NCBI RefSeq assembly: GCF_021134715.1
Contig: NC_060026.1
Coordinates: forward strand, 186,001 to 250,000
From: Daphnia pulex
Taxonomy: Eukaryota; Arthropoda; Branchiopoda; Diplostraca; Daphniidae
DNA length: 64,000 nt
Reading direction: 5' to 3'
Positions 40,701 through 51,737 of the stretch are shown piece by piece (position 1 is the first letter of the stretch; each line of letters opens with the position of its first letter). Made by a program: the position numbers and the translations under genes. Under the pieces are notes generated by a model. The model saw only the letters and a list, made by a program, of their open reading frames with translations. It was not told where the DNA came from and searched no databases.

Positions 40701-42373
40701 TCCTGCAAGTGCTGAATGGAGCCAAGAATAAATTGGCCGCCGGTGATTGGTTCACCGAACTTCGCACAAACGCCTCATCCATCGCCAGTCGCATGATGCG
40801 AATCTTCAATGACTCGTCGGCCGGCTTGTCTAACTTGCAGGGCAGCTACGTCAGCACTCGAAATACCCAAGGCATCACCGCTAACGCTGGTACAATTGAA
40901 ACGGCCATCCAAATGGCCAAGAGTGTCATTGATTATGGCAAAAAGGCGGCTGAAGTGGCCGAAAGAATCAACACGTTTACCACCACTTGCCAGACGGTCA
41001 CGAAATTGGCCACACACGGAACGACGTACGTCGGTGATTTGAATGCCGCCCTGCAGGACGAGCTGAGGGCATTGAAAATGAAAAGTCAGCAAGGGCAGGA
41101 ACCAGCAGCAGCTGGCCAAAGTAGTGGTGAATTATCCAAAGAAGAAGCAGAACGATTCGAGGAATTGATCGATGAAACCGAGGGTGAAATTCAATCGTCG
41201 ATCATGAAGACAACTCTCGACACGATCCAAACGGCGTGGCTCCAGCCCATGATCCAACTCAAAATCGAGCAACACATTTCGAAAATCGGCTCCAAACTCG
41301 TCAAAAAATACTGTCCATCTTTGTTACCGGAAGGATTTGACAACAAGGGTGATGAAAGTAAAAATAGCGGGGACGACGATAAAGAAATACCATCCGAGGA
41401 TGGATGGATCGATGACATGGGCAACGGCAATAAATTAGCCAGGCCGATCGAAATGCAGAACTCGGCAGACGCAAATGGTTGGGTGTTCGAATTTGAAGAT
41501 GAAACCGGCCAGTATTCGCAAGGAACTCAAGGTGCCAACACCGTCACCTACTATCCTGATGGCAATCCTTACTCGCAAAAGCCCGTCCTTAAAATGACTT
41601 GCACGCAGAATAAGGAAGGGAGCACGCAATTCCGTATTACCATGCCCGATGGAGAGATTCGTGAATATGTGCCGAATCCGTTGGAACTTCCTGGCCGCTG
41701 CTTCTTTGGCGCACTTTCAAAGGCTCAAAACGATCCCTCGATAGATTATACGATTCAAAAGTTAAAGAATCACGCCAAAGGAAACGACCGAGTTCGATAT
41801 ATGAACAAACTGGGAGTCAACCAGAGCTACAAACCGTCCAATTCAAATTCCAGGATGATCGATGGGAAAACAACACTTCCTAATGTGCAAATTTCAACAG
41901 ACGTTATTAAAAAGAAAACGGAGAGACAACAGGCGCGTGACACGGAATCTAATTTAGAGAAGATAAGAAAAGATGATCCAGGTATCCAACAGGAAGATGT
42001 ATACCATGAATCGCACGATTGTGAAGTTGTCGAAGAATTTTGGAAAATTTCTAAAGTAACACGCGAGGGCAATATCTATGTCGAAAGAGTATACGGCGAG
42101 AGTGCTGACAAGTTTTACGAAGAAAATCAAGAATATGGGTCGCCTGAAGCTATCACCAGGAAGATCAAGAATCACTACAGAATTCACTGGAAACATACTA
42201 GCGAGACACTGGAGTACGAAACAACAAATTATAAAACCAAGGATATCAAGTACGATATTTTTACTGGGTCGCCGAATCATCTGCAAAACAAGTACCACAG
42301 AGGCTTCGTTTCCAACTGGAATGGACCCCAGGGGGATAATCAAAAACAATATAACTTAAGTAAAGAAGACTGA
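28737..42373 (+). CDS. Giant SecA-like DEAD motor protein, 4334 aa
   Basis: Nine coding exons: 28737-28761, 28941-32347, 32409-33393, 33461-33538, 33608-34251, 34325-34844, 34908-36965, 37021-38870, 38936-42373 (13005 nt, open throughout). The layout is: coiled-coil segments about 295-345 and 790-860; a Gly-rich collagen-like region with GxDG/GxxG repeats about 518-698; a long helical region; SecA motor with Walker A TGEGKT (about 2450), DEVDSM (about 2561), a SecA-type insert, GRMYGLTGTLG (about 2730), IIATNLAGRGMDL (about 2851) and EGRTARAGQPGS (about 2892); TPR-like WMMLARHYEESSLPDKA (about 3042); a hydrophobic stretch about 3594-3671; a charged C terminus with RCFFGALSK (about 4110). SecA is the bacterial preprotein translocase ATPase; animal versions are rare and uncharacterised. 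There is no signal peptide, so it is probably cytosolic. Function unknown. The 25-nt first exon is the weakest part of the model. Confidence 0.88.
30470..31010 (+). other. Collagen-like Gly-rich segment of the giant protein
   Basis: About 180 codons with frequent GKDG, GQDG, GQPG, GRGGLGG and GGTGGKRG motifs, interrupted by two non-Gly blocks. The Gly-X-Y register is imperfect, so a true triple helix is unlikely across the whole segment. It follows a beta-rich stretch (IVIKAERVIYLDC, VSLMAPRIEI) that could be a beta-helix. Confidence 0.75.
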
Positions 42374-44342
42374 TATCACGACCAATAAAACGCACATGGA
42401 AAACTAACGTGGAGGTAACATCTCGGTGACTAAGCAGTTCAGATTAAACAAAATATGAAATATTCCTTATACTTTCGTTTAGGTTGCCGCACTTTCGACT
42501 TTGATTACAGCCAATTACGTTTACTTCAACCTCGTGATTGCTCTGATGTGCAATCAACTCTGTCAGCTGAGATGGAATATATGATCCACAAGCAATTTCC
42601 TTCCATCTCTGGGTGACTGTGAAGGATCGTAACTTGTTTTTTGTGTTCTTTTTTTTTAGTGCGTTGAGCAACAGCCATTCTTCTACTTCTTTTAAAAACA
42701 AAACTTTTGTTAGTAACCTTTCATTAACTAACCCTAACTTTAACTTTGTGTTACTCTTCACATACCGTCTAGCCTATACTAGGAAAAACTGTCTTTCTTT
42801 CTCTTAATCCAAACCCTCCTTCAGTTTCTAGTTTTCCAAAAGATACTTGTTTGCTTTAACTCCTCCCTATTAGTTCTTTCTTTTCAACTTTTACTATTCA
42901 AACAAACCTTGTTTTAATAACAGTCATTTAAGACAACCTTATATAAATATGTACAACACAATATAACTGGTAGAAATGGGAAATTGTTTTACTTATTCTT
43001 GTGTTCAAGTCTAAATGTACCTCTATTTTAACCACTTCTTCTTTTACTTCACATACAGCACATATAAGTCATATATGAGTAGAGAGGAAAATTATACAGC
43101 CACACAATCAACCAAAATTGCCTTTAAAATATCTTACAAGTTATCATGAATTCAATTACCAACAAAAATTTGCCATGGAAGAGAGTTTTTTGCTACCATC
43201 CAACAAGCCTTGTGTGGCATATTCAAGTGATGGAATCCAGTCCTGAATGGATTGAGTTCAGATGCCTGTGACAGTGATGCTGCCTACTTTAGCTTCAATT
43301 TAAAAAAAATCTGGATCTTCTCAATTATTCATTTAGTGAACCATGCCAATGTTATTCAGTGCTGCAAGTTTGACCCTTTTCTCTGTAACTTTTTATTTCT
43401 CTCCGGCACCAAAAAATCATTTCAGTGTTGCATTAAAATGTTTTACAACTATTATGTAACCAACCAACCTCATCAGAATTTAATGAGCTTTCTGAAAAAA
43501 AGGTTAAGGGGTAGCTTAGTTTTTAGGAAAGCAACCGACTGACCGACCTTTAGTGACGAGATTTGTCATGCTCATGTCAATCTGTCAAAGAAAAGTTAAC
43601 GAATTGGTGATGAGTTTAAAACGATTATTTATTATTTTTACAGTACATAGTTATTTAATGGTTACCAAATCCTGAATATCTTGTGTATATAAGTTCAAAC
43701 AAAAGGAAAGCTGATTTTTATTCTCATTTTTATTTTTCCATCGGAAACTTTACAGTTGATGATATTTGTTTTAACGGTGCCACCGAAGGGGGAAACTTTA
43801 CAGTTTCGAAATTTCATACACAATCAACAATAGTCGTCTGCTAGCCTGGCTGCGTTGAATTTTGAAACTTGATTTTCTGATTTTCGACTGACTACCAAAA
43901 AAGAATTTAATGAATGATATTGTTATAAATATAGTTTTATAAAAAATTCGTTTAATTTTTTTATATGCCTAAAATCAGAAAATCACTATGAAAATTTGAA
44001 TTGAACACCAGTCACCAGTGTAGAAGGGGTTGCTGTTTACTGGAAATCGTACATGTTCGTTTTTATTCGTGAAATTTCTCGCCGACTGCTTCCTTTGAGA
44101 CTGATATCAAACTGTTATTTTGAAAGGTTCGTAATATTTCTACCCGAATAATTCCTTGGTTTATTACTAAATACTGAGAAAACTTTACTAAATCCAGTGG
44201 AAAAATATAAGATTGTGTTTGGAGGCGGATCCAAGGCCTAAGGCTTCGAACTGTTCTCGCTCTTCCCGGGCTTTTATTCTTCTGGCTTGTTATATGCTTG
44301 TACTTTAATTTCAAAACTTTTTGTTTTCAATTTTAGTGCGAT
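42374..44342. other. Intergenic stretch between giant gene and PRPF38B
   Basis: No supported gene. TCGTCTGCTAGCC recurs at 43834-43846, as at 25833, here about 500 bp before PRPF38B. Short ORFs are AT-rich and featureless. Confidence 0.5.
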
Positions 44343-45997
44343 ATGGCGTCAAGTAATGACGAAGAATCTGATTCGGAATACGTCCATCCAAGAGGAGTAC
44401 CTCATTTTCCAGGACATGAGAGACGGTCCAACACATTGCCGATATGGGGGAATGAAAGGACTATGAATTTGAACCCCCTCATCCTAACAAACATTCAAAC
44501 GTCACACTACTTCAAAAGTATGTTCCTTCTAAAAATTAGTCTGTCAACTCCTGATTAATCACAAATATTTTCTAGCAAATCTGTCAGAATTGAAGACATA
44601 CCATGAAGTGGTTGACGAAATTTACTACAAAGTTCAACATTTAGAGCCATGGGAGAAAGGTAGTAGAAAAACCTCTGGGCAAACTGGAATGTGTGGTGGG
44701 GTAAGTAAATACATTCTAGTGCGATTTTTTCATTCTGGTTCAGTAATTCAACAACATTGGTGTAGGTTCGTGGAGTTGGTGCTGGTGGAATTGTTTCTAC
44801 ACCTTATTGCCTGTTGTACAAGCTTTTTACTTTAAAGTTAACAAGGAAGCAACTTATAGGATTGATTACTCACTGTGACTCTCCTTACATTCGGGGATTG
44901 GGTTTCATGCACATCAGGTACGTAATCATCTGTAAATCTGTCATTTAGAAAAAATATTCTCATTGCTGTTTCTTAGGTACACGCAACCTCCTGCTGATCT
45001 CTTTGGTTGGTTTCAGCCTTATTTGGAAGATGAAGAGGTAAGCATATCAGGTTTCAAATCAACTTTCAAGTGTGTTTAGCTTTTGTTCCGATGAGGGTAC
45101 GGGTTTCTCACGATTTTGCCTAAAGAGTCCAAGTTGGTGAGTTTGCAAATTTATTTATCTCTCAGTTGTAACCAATGGCCAATAACCGTTCGAATGCAAC
45201 TGATCTTGTTGTTCTTCTTCAGAAGGTTGTCGTATGATACGCGGATCTCTCAGTCTCTCTCACACCCGCTAATTGACCAAATTGACAAGTAAAAATACCC
45301 AAACAGAACAACCAGTTTCAGTGGTTTTTTGTTGTTGCTGTATCTTTTAATGTGTCTGCCACTTTCAACTCTCAAAGAACCACCAAATTAATGAAATTTC
45401 TGTTCTATTTTGTGCTCTTTTCCCCAACAGGAAATCGATCCGAAAGCGGGCGGTGGTCATCCAATGACAATAGGAACGATGGTCCGTCAATTGCTCACAA
45501 AACTGGACTGGTATGATAGCCTCTTTCCTCGAATTCCCGTGCCTATTCAGGTACTAATTTAACTTATATTCTTCTTATTATTTTCTGATGTTACATTCAT
45601 TCTTTGTTTGTCTCATTAGATAAACATCGATCGTGAATTGGCCAAAAGTTTTCCTCCCGTCCAACAGCAGAGAGTTGCCCAACAACCAGAACTTCCTGCC
45701 GCAACGGGCAGGGATCAACGTGATTGGCGCCGTGAAGAACGTCCCTCCCGTTCGCCTCCACCTCGAAGGGATAACGTGCGTTCACGCTCGAGATCACGGG
45801 AAAGGGAAAGAATTCGTGACCGCAGTCGAGAAAGAGATCGAGACAGCAGGTATCGCTCAAGTCGTGATCGCGATCGGGAGCGCCGAGATCGCGATCGTGG
45901 CTCAGAAAGAGACAGCAAGAAGCAGAAATCATCGAGCCGACATCGAAGTCGAAGCCGAGATCGAGATCAACGAAGACGACGTGACGATCGGCGCTAA
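44343..45997 (+). CDS. PRPF38B: Pre-mRNA-splicing factor 38B
   Basis: Six exons (44343-44517, 44576-44700, 44766-44917, 44977-45037, 45431-45550, 45620-45997) encode 336 aa. The PRP38 domain runs from LPIWGNERTMNLNPLIL through GVRGVGAGGIVSTPYCLLYK, YIRGLGFMHIRY and MVRQLLTKLDWYDSLFPRIP. The last exon adds an RS/RD/RE-rich tail typical of SR-related splicing factors. The protein joins the U4/U6.U5 tri-snRNP in the nucleus. It is intact and convincingly orthologous. The 393-bp fourth intron is longer than the rest and shows no coding content. Confidence 0.95.
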
Positions 45998-46352
45998 AAA
46001 CTTCAAAAAAACAAACAACTAAACTTTGCTTCATTTCCTTATTTTTGCTGTAATTTTTTGCGTTTCAACCTTTTTTTTTTGTTTTTTCTTCCTTTTTTAG
46101 TTTTGACACGGATCCTACAGTTTTTGTAATGGTTCGATAACCCTTCACTGTTCACATTCATCGTCATGGAATTACAGTCTTTTTCGATAATCAAAATGTG
46201 TGCTCAACTGGTGATTGATTGCCGTTAGGCTAAGTAGAAAATTAGAGTATATAGAATTTAAAAATGTTTATTTCGAAACCGCTTGGATAATGTTTTTATG
46301 ATTACAGGTTTTTTAGAGTTGAAATGTTGCGAGGGACGTGAGGTGTAGTCGT

Positions 46353-46716
46353 TTACTTGCAGCAGGCCGATTTGCACGGGCAGCTGGTACTGCATTGGCA
46401 GTTGCCGCTGCATTTACATTCTAAGTAACAAACCCGGACGTATCGGTTAGACAAGTGACGCAATCAAGTAAGGAAAGCTTTGAAAAATAATCTTACCACC
46501 ACCAGTAGCGCATGCGCAGGTTGCGGCAGCCGGGCATTGAGCGCAGTTGGGTCCGCATTTGCAGTTGTCTCCACACGAGCATTTGCCTATTCGTTTACAA
46601 GTTTATCAATCATTCAGTCCATTTTCATTTCACAAAAAGAGACAAAGGAACAAACAATTCAAAAGAGAAAAAGACAAAATGGTGGTGTGGTTACCTTGGC
46701 AACAATCTTTAGTCAT
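46353..46716 (-). CDS. Metallothionein, 59 aa, 18 cysteines
   Basis: Three small exons (46716-46695, 46586-46497, 46420-46353) join to 180 nt. The peptide starts MTKDCCQGKCSCGDNC and ends CPCKSACCK, with 18 Cys in CxC and CC patterns and no aromatic residues. It binds Zn, Cu or Cd in the cytosol through two thiolate clusters and protects against metal and oxidative stress. Eighteen Cys is usual for crustacean metallothioneins. It is too short for ordinary ORF calling. A TATA box and a candidate metal-response element lie upstream. Confidence 0.93.
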
Positions 46717-46803
46717 GTTGATTCCGTTGGGTAGTTTTTATCAGCTGCAGTAGACAAGTTGGAACTGTGGGTTGGTTGTTGAGGGAGTTGCAGCGGGTCG
46801 GTT

Positions 46804-46963
46804 CTTTATAGGTCGGACTTTGGCGTGCCGTGTTAAAAGATTCTTAGAGCGTGCTCACACTGTCATCCGCAACGGACCAATCGCAGGGGAACGATTAGGG
46901 GGAACCGGCCAATCAGAGCGTTGTGTGGACGGCACTCCCGCACGGCACGTTTGAGCGCGCGCA
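46804..46963 (-). promoter_or_regulatory. Metallothionein promoter: TATA box and metal-response element
   Basis: On the minus strand TATAAAG lies at 46810-46804, about 90 bp upstream of the ATG. TGCGCGC, a match to the metal-response core TGCRCNC bound by MTF-1, lies at 46963-46957. The interval is GC-rich compared with its surroundings. Function is inferred from motif and position. Confidence 0.6.
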
Positions 46964-46969
46964 TCGCCC

Positions 46970-47700
46970 TTAGCCTTCTTTTTTTCTTATTTTTGTTTTT
47001 ACCGACAACCTTATCAGCTACGCAGTTAGAATTATCTATGAATAGGCCATTACAATTCAATGCCATTTCAATTAGGGGTTACCAAGTAGGACCTTATTTT
47101 TGAACGTGAACGCTAAACATTATTGAAGACTATATTTTGGGAAGTTTTTGGACATGTTGTATTTACTAATTTATGTATTATTAGAAGTAACGAGAAAAAC
47201 ACTAATAAAGTGAAGATGACGTAATGTTCGGAGTCATGCCATCTAGTAGCAACTTGGAAACTCAATTCTCCATTGCCGCCTTTTTATTTGAAGATTTCAA
47301 ATGTTAGCATCTTCTCATGACATTTGCGGAGAGACAATTATTGATATTAACTTTTGATGTTATCAAAAGTTGAAACGTCTAAAGCATTTTCGATGGTGCA
47401 GTACCCAACACACGTCATTCGTATTTAAGGAAGTCTTATTTCAGAAACTACCACCTACTTTTTACAAGTATGAGAATCAAATTACGAAAAGAGAGAAAAA
47501 TGTAAATGTTTGATCTACAGAAACCATCCGGATAACCGAGGATGTTGGCGCTAAATAGCTAAATCCAGCAATGCTTAGATGCCTCTACAGCAGTTAATTA
47601 ACCTAATTGTTATTCCTGATCTCCAAATCCATAATATGAGTGATGTTGAATCCTCTAAAAGACAATCATGATTCCTTTTAACCTTTTCTTTTTCTTGCAG
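46970..47700. other. Non-coding stretch
   Basis: No supported gene. CCATCTAG, the reverse complement of CTAGATGG, occurs at 47239-47246. Confidence 0.5.
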
Positions 47701-47701
47701 C

Positions 47702-47766
47702 TGTTCTAGATTATTTGGAGTGGTCCTTACCAACCGTACCTTACATGAGCGCCAATTTAGTTGAGG
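47702..47766 (+). CDS. Possible orphan exon (tentative)
   Basis: After TTTTTCTTGCAG one frame reads VLDYLEWSLPTVPYMSANLV and ends at GAG|GTAACT. It is bounded by good splice sites and looks like coding sequence, but no upstream or downstream partner was found. It could belong to a gene with long introns, or be a fragment left by a duplication. Confidence 0.3.
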
Positions 47767-48021
47767 TAACTAATTTTGGTTTCCTTTGATTTGTCGGAAT
47801 CAAATGACCTGAATTAAACAAGACCATAGAGAGAGAAGATTTGTCATCTGTAGTAACAATAAAAATCCAAAGAGAGAATTTCAAAGTTCAATTTGAATTT
47901 TATTTGTTTTAACAGTTCAGAATTATCTGTGGAAGCAATTACAGGTTATGTTCGAGTATGGAATCGTGTGCGCTTACAGGAGTTGGATTAGAAAAACGTT
48001 AATGAATTTGAACTTGAGGTT

Positions 48022-48304
48022 TTAGCCTCTGAATGCCCCGTAACCAGCTTTGTAAGCCCCTCCAAAGAACCTTTGATTTCCATCTTTATTGGCATTGCTG
48101 GGCCTTGGTGTTTTGGCTACTAGATCAGAGTCATCGACATAATCATATGCTGATCGTTTCTCAACAGGTCCTGATACGGAAACAATTGACAATCAAATCA
48201 TCGTCAGTCACCTGAAACAAATCTAAAAAGTTACCTGCGAGTGCGATGGGGCCACAAACAGCCAAGACGACTAAACAGAGACAGACAACCTTAAGCATCG
48301 ACAT
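48022..48304 (-). CDS. Small secreted propeptide, 72 aa
   Basis: Two exons (48304-48235 and 48170-48022, with a 64-bp intron) encode a signal peptide (MLKVVCLCLVVLAVCGPIALA), then PVEKR, a dibasic cleavage site, then about 43 residues starting SAYDYVDDSDLV and ending RFFGGAYKAGYGAFRG. The mature part is Gly/Tyr/Phe-rich at its end. I do not recognise a family; neuropeptide-like, antimicrobial or cuticle-linked peptides are all possible. The ATG at 48304 is chosen because the signal peptide follows it directly; an in-frame upstream ATG would bury it. Confidence 0.7.
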
Positions 48305-49034
48305 TTTGTTGAATAATTTTTCTTTAAATTGGGCTACATCATAATCGGAGCATGCAGTATTTATAGGGGACAACAGGAATCGAGACAAGGTTATTCAGCC
48401 ACAATAATTTGTCGGTCCGGAAACCTCAAACGAAATAATGAAATATTATCCAGAGCTGATGGGGGTGGCGGTGTGAATTATGCAAGGTTGATGATTTATT
48501 TACGTGAAGAAAGCGGATGAGCAACACATTTTTATTCTTTTTTGTGGTGAAATAATAATTAATTAAAATTTAAAAGTTAAATTTAAAAAAAAAAGTTGGT
48601 TACTCATTTAAAACGGTTATTTTGAATTCCGCGCCATGCCGCCATCTAGGAGTCACTCATTAAAGCTTGTGGCAACAACAAACTAGACCTATTTTCTTCG
48701 AATTTCTGTTTTTCCCGGTTTTTTCACTTTTTCCCATGGACACATCACATCAGACAACATGCACATGTAAAATAATAATATCGTAAAGAAACTATTGATC
48801 TTTTTATCTTTCAACATCTTCCATGACAAAGACGAATCCAAAAGAATCTCGTAATGTGCTTAAGACGCAATTGTCTGAAAATCAGAAACATGAATTTTTC
48901 TATTTTGGAGACCCAATTTTGACAAAGTGAGCAATTTACTTGAGACATGATACAAAACTAACAGGGAAGACTTATAGTTCTGAAAAAGTTGCACGGCTTT
49001 GCTGGGCAAAGAACAAAGAAGATGAAAGAACACT
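48305..49034. other. Promoter of the small peptide and spacer
   Basis: CCATCTAG occurs at 48642-48649. No coding exon is supported. Confidence 0.45.
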
Positions 49035-50154
49035 TCATGGATAAACATGCTTCAAGTTATTTCTCCTCTTATTGTGAAACATTCGCTTGTGTTGCCTGCT
49101 GGATTTGGTGAATGATGCTTTGCCGGGGTACATTATCATTTTGTTGGTGGGGCAGTTAGTAACACTCTGCAAGCCTGTCGATCTTTGACTATGTTTGCAG
49201 TCCACCAAAGTTAGATCTCGTTGAAAGCACAGCCTAATCTCTGACAGGTAAACATTTCCAGTATCCTATATTTAGAAAAGTTTCCATGTTATGGCCAGTG
49301 ATGTTATAAGATTAAATTTGTTTTACTTTGTCAAATTCACAGCCAATCGTTGGAACAGCTCCTAAAGCTTCTTGAAGCACATTGTGGATCATTGTTACAT
49401 TGTACCGAGTTGACATGGATGGAACAACCAGTTTCTGTGACAGTATCTTAGTTATATGGTAATTCTTCACCTGTAAGCATCATTATTTAAATAATTATGT
49501 TAACCTTAATTTCTTTAAAGTAATTTTCCAACTAACCCATTGAATTCCCTGATTGAAATAGAGTTCCTCTGAACCAAATTTGGGATCAAGGGCAGCACAG
49601 GTGCCGTGCTTCTCCCACTCGTGTTTCCACAAAGAATCGTCGGTGTCGTTTCCGTGAATGTTGGGCCAAACTTTGAGCAACTGAGGACGAAGAGTGCCGA
49701 TCCTATCAGGATCAAAGACCCAAGTTCGGTTACAGAAGAAAGGTCCTTCCTTTCCCTCTTCATTTGGCCTGCAAGGTAAAAGAGAAATTTCAGTGTCAAA
49801 CTTGTTTGCTTTAAATTAATGAGAATTTCTTTACCAGATGCCATGAATGGTCCAGACATGATTCTCTGGCAGAATGCAGGTATGGGCCGGCTTTCCTTCT
49901 TTCCAGATGAGGCAAGTCGTTACAGGCCAGTGAACGGTGAAGATGAGTGAATCCCAATCAGCCAAAGAGACATCAGTTCGGACGACATCAAACATCAACC
50001 TGCGGGACCACACAATTTCGGTAAGAAAACAAATCCAAGTCAATTTATATTAATGATTAAGAAACTACCTGGCGTGCACTGGTAGTTGTAACACAGCAAA
50101 CATCCAAATCGCTAAGAGCCATTTGTACAAATCGAGTTTGACAGCTGAAGTCAT
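49035..50154 (-). CDS. Ribonuclease T2, secreted/lysosomal, 285 aa
   Basis: Five exons: 50154-50069, 49999-49835, 49768-49537, 49470-49327, 49265-49035 (858 nt). A signal peptide (WLLAIWMFAVLQLPVHA) precedes FTVHWPVTTC, the first active-site block WTIHGIWPN with its catalytic His, and the second block KHEWEKHGTC with the catalytic Glu, Lys and His. Later Cys residues (TIGCEF, RLCFQRDLTLVDC) match the family's conserved disulphides. RNase T2 enzymes cleave RNA through 2',3'-cyclic phosphates in lysosomes or outside the cell. A basic C-terminal tail of about 40 residues goes beyond the usual family end. Confidence 0.92.
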
Positions 50155-51020
50155 GACAAAGGCGAAATGTCCACTGTGTCTTGTACTACGACTATGCCCC
50201 TTCTTTATTCGATGCGTACCCCGATTTTGCTTTATTTTTATTTCAGCGCCGTTGGCAGAAAGCCGCAACCAATCACAAAGGACTTTGGGTGTCACGTGAT
50301 GCTCATGCGTCTGTTGGATAGTGGGTTCAATGGGGAATGGGTCATTTGAACAGGATCGTGTTGTTGTGGAACAAATACCAGAGTCAGTGTTATACGATGT
50401 AAGGTTACGTCATTTATAATTGAGTTCATCGCAAACGTCCCAGAATTTCGTTTCTTTTTTTGCTAAAATTTTTCTTTGGGCGTAGCGGGGGGAGGGGCTT
50501 TGACACTAGGGTATACTTGCACAAGTTCCATTTGATATCTAGCAGCAGACGGACAGCTCCATTTCTTATTTGCGACATTATTTCGACTATCTGGCTATTA
50601 AATGCGGAGCATTCTATTCTTTTTTGTATCAGTCAAAAAGCTAACCTAACCCTTGGACTGATTTAACAGCTTTTTTTACTGATGCGTTCCAACATTTAAG
50701 ATCAAAATCCAAATTGTCATTCGAACCTTCGTACTCTTTAAGCGTTGACTTTTCTTTTCTAAGAGATCTTTCATAGATAAAGCGCTTTCTTTCATCATAG
50801 TCAAAATGTCACTTGGAGGCAAGTAACAATAAGTGGAAAGTGGCCCTTGTATCCCTTTCTCTTCTAGGAGCCGGATGATTTCCGGTTATTTTTCTTTATT
50901 ATCGCATTCCTGTTGTAAATTAACAACAGATTCGTATAGCAGTTAGTTGAGAAGACAAAAGTCCAGCTTTTCAAATTATTTCTTATTTTTTTATTGAATA
51001 ACAATTGCTAATGTGAAATT
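50155..51020. other. Intergenic stretch; right part duplicated at 63251
   Basis: From 50821 on (AAGTAACAATAAGTGG...) the sequence matches 63251 onward, the 3' flank of the two BTB copies. Nothing else identified. Confidence 0.6.
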
Positions 51021-51731
51021 TTAAGAAATTTTTGCCAATATGCATTCTTGAATGTCACCCAACAAAGATGGACATTCCTGTTCCACCAGTTTCCATTTGT
51101 CTGTCGCCATCACCCGTTCTTTGTGTCGCCGGAAGTAGACGGCCGCTTCTTCCTTTAATTTCGCCAAATTGGGGAAATCGGCCTGAAGGAGAAGTTCGAG
51201 ACAGTTGACGGGAGTCATTTTGTAGAGGAGAAACAGTTCGCACTTGTCCTTGAGTTGATCCAGCAGATATTTATCCGCCGCGATGAACAGGGCGACGGCC
51301 ATCGTTTCCATGGTCTCTAAACTCAGTCGGCCCGTGTAGATGAAGCGCAGCAGCTGCTGGAACACGTCCGGCTCGACATCTTTGATTTCAATTTCGTTGC
51401 TCAACTTTTCTTTGGTCTCGTGCTTGAACATGGCCGCAAACACTTGGCATCTGGTCACTAAAATGAGTTTGTGGGCGGGAAATGGGCGGCCTCCGATTTT
51501 GAAAATGACGTCGCTGTTCTCCATACTGTCGAATAATTCTTCGAACTGAGTAGCCAATCCGTCGCTGCAGTTGAGTGCAATACCTGCTGGAGGATTGCTG
51601 GACGAATCGGGTGTCTTTCTCACGAGGGTACCGGTAAGAATCTCACAGCTGAAAGTGAGACGACCTGACCGATCGACCAACTGTCGACATTCAGATTTGA
51701 GCATTTCACATCCGGCCGGACGCGATGCCAT
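51021..51731 (-). CDS. BTB/POZ half of a MATH-BTB (SPOP-like) protein
   Basis: A 236-aa frame. It contains the end of a MATH domain (SGRLTFSCEI) and a full BTB domain (ENSDVIFKIGGRPFPAHKLI, FIYTGRLS, AADKYLLDQLKDKCELFL), then a BACK-like helical tail ending DIQECILAKIS. SPOP-type proteins bring substrates to cullin-3 ubiquitin ligase. The frame continues upstream into a MATH domain after a single TGA (51740-51738), so this may be the surviving half of a pseudogene or a shortened protein from an internal ATG. A near-identical copy begins at the right edge of the window. Confidence 0.75.
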   Translation of the reverse strand: MASRPAGCEMLKSECRQLVDRSGRLTFSCEILTGTLVRKTPDSSSNPPAGIALNCSDGLATQFEELFDSMENSDVIFKIGGRPFPAHKLILVTRCQVFAAMFKHETKEKLSNEIEIKDVEPDVFQQLLRFIYTGRLSLETMETMAVALFIAADKYLLDQLKDKCELFLLYKMTPVNCLELLLQADFPNLAKLKEEAAVYFRRHKERVMATDKWKLVEQECPSLLGDIQECILAKIS

Positions 51732-51737
51732 TTTTTT

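Noticed and set aside
28737-42373. Bacterial contamination or recent transfer as the source of the SecA-like gene
   Set aside because: The gene has eight coding introns with proper splice sites and lies between RIOK2 and PRPF38B in continuous host-like sequence. Ancient transfer is still possible.
45597-46034. Long minus-strand and alternative plus frames in the last PRPF38B exon
   Set aside because: They result from the low-complexity RS/RD-coding repeat.
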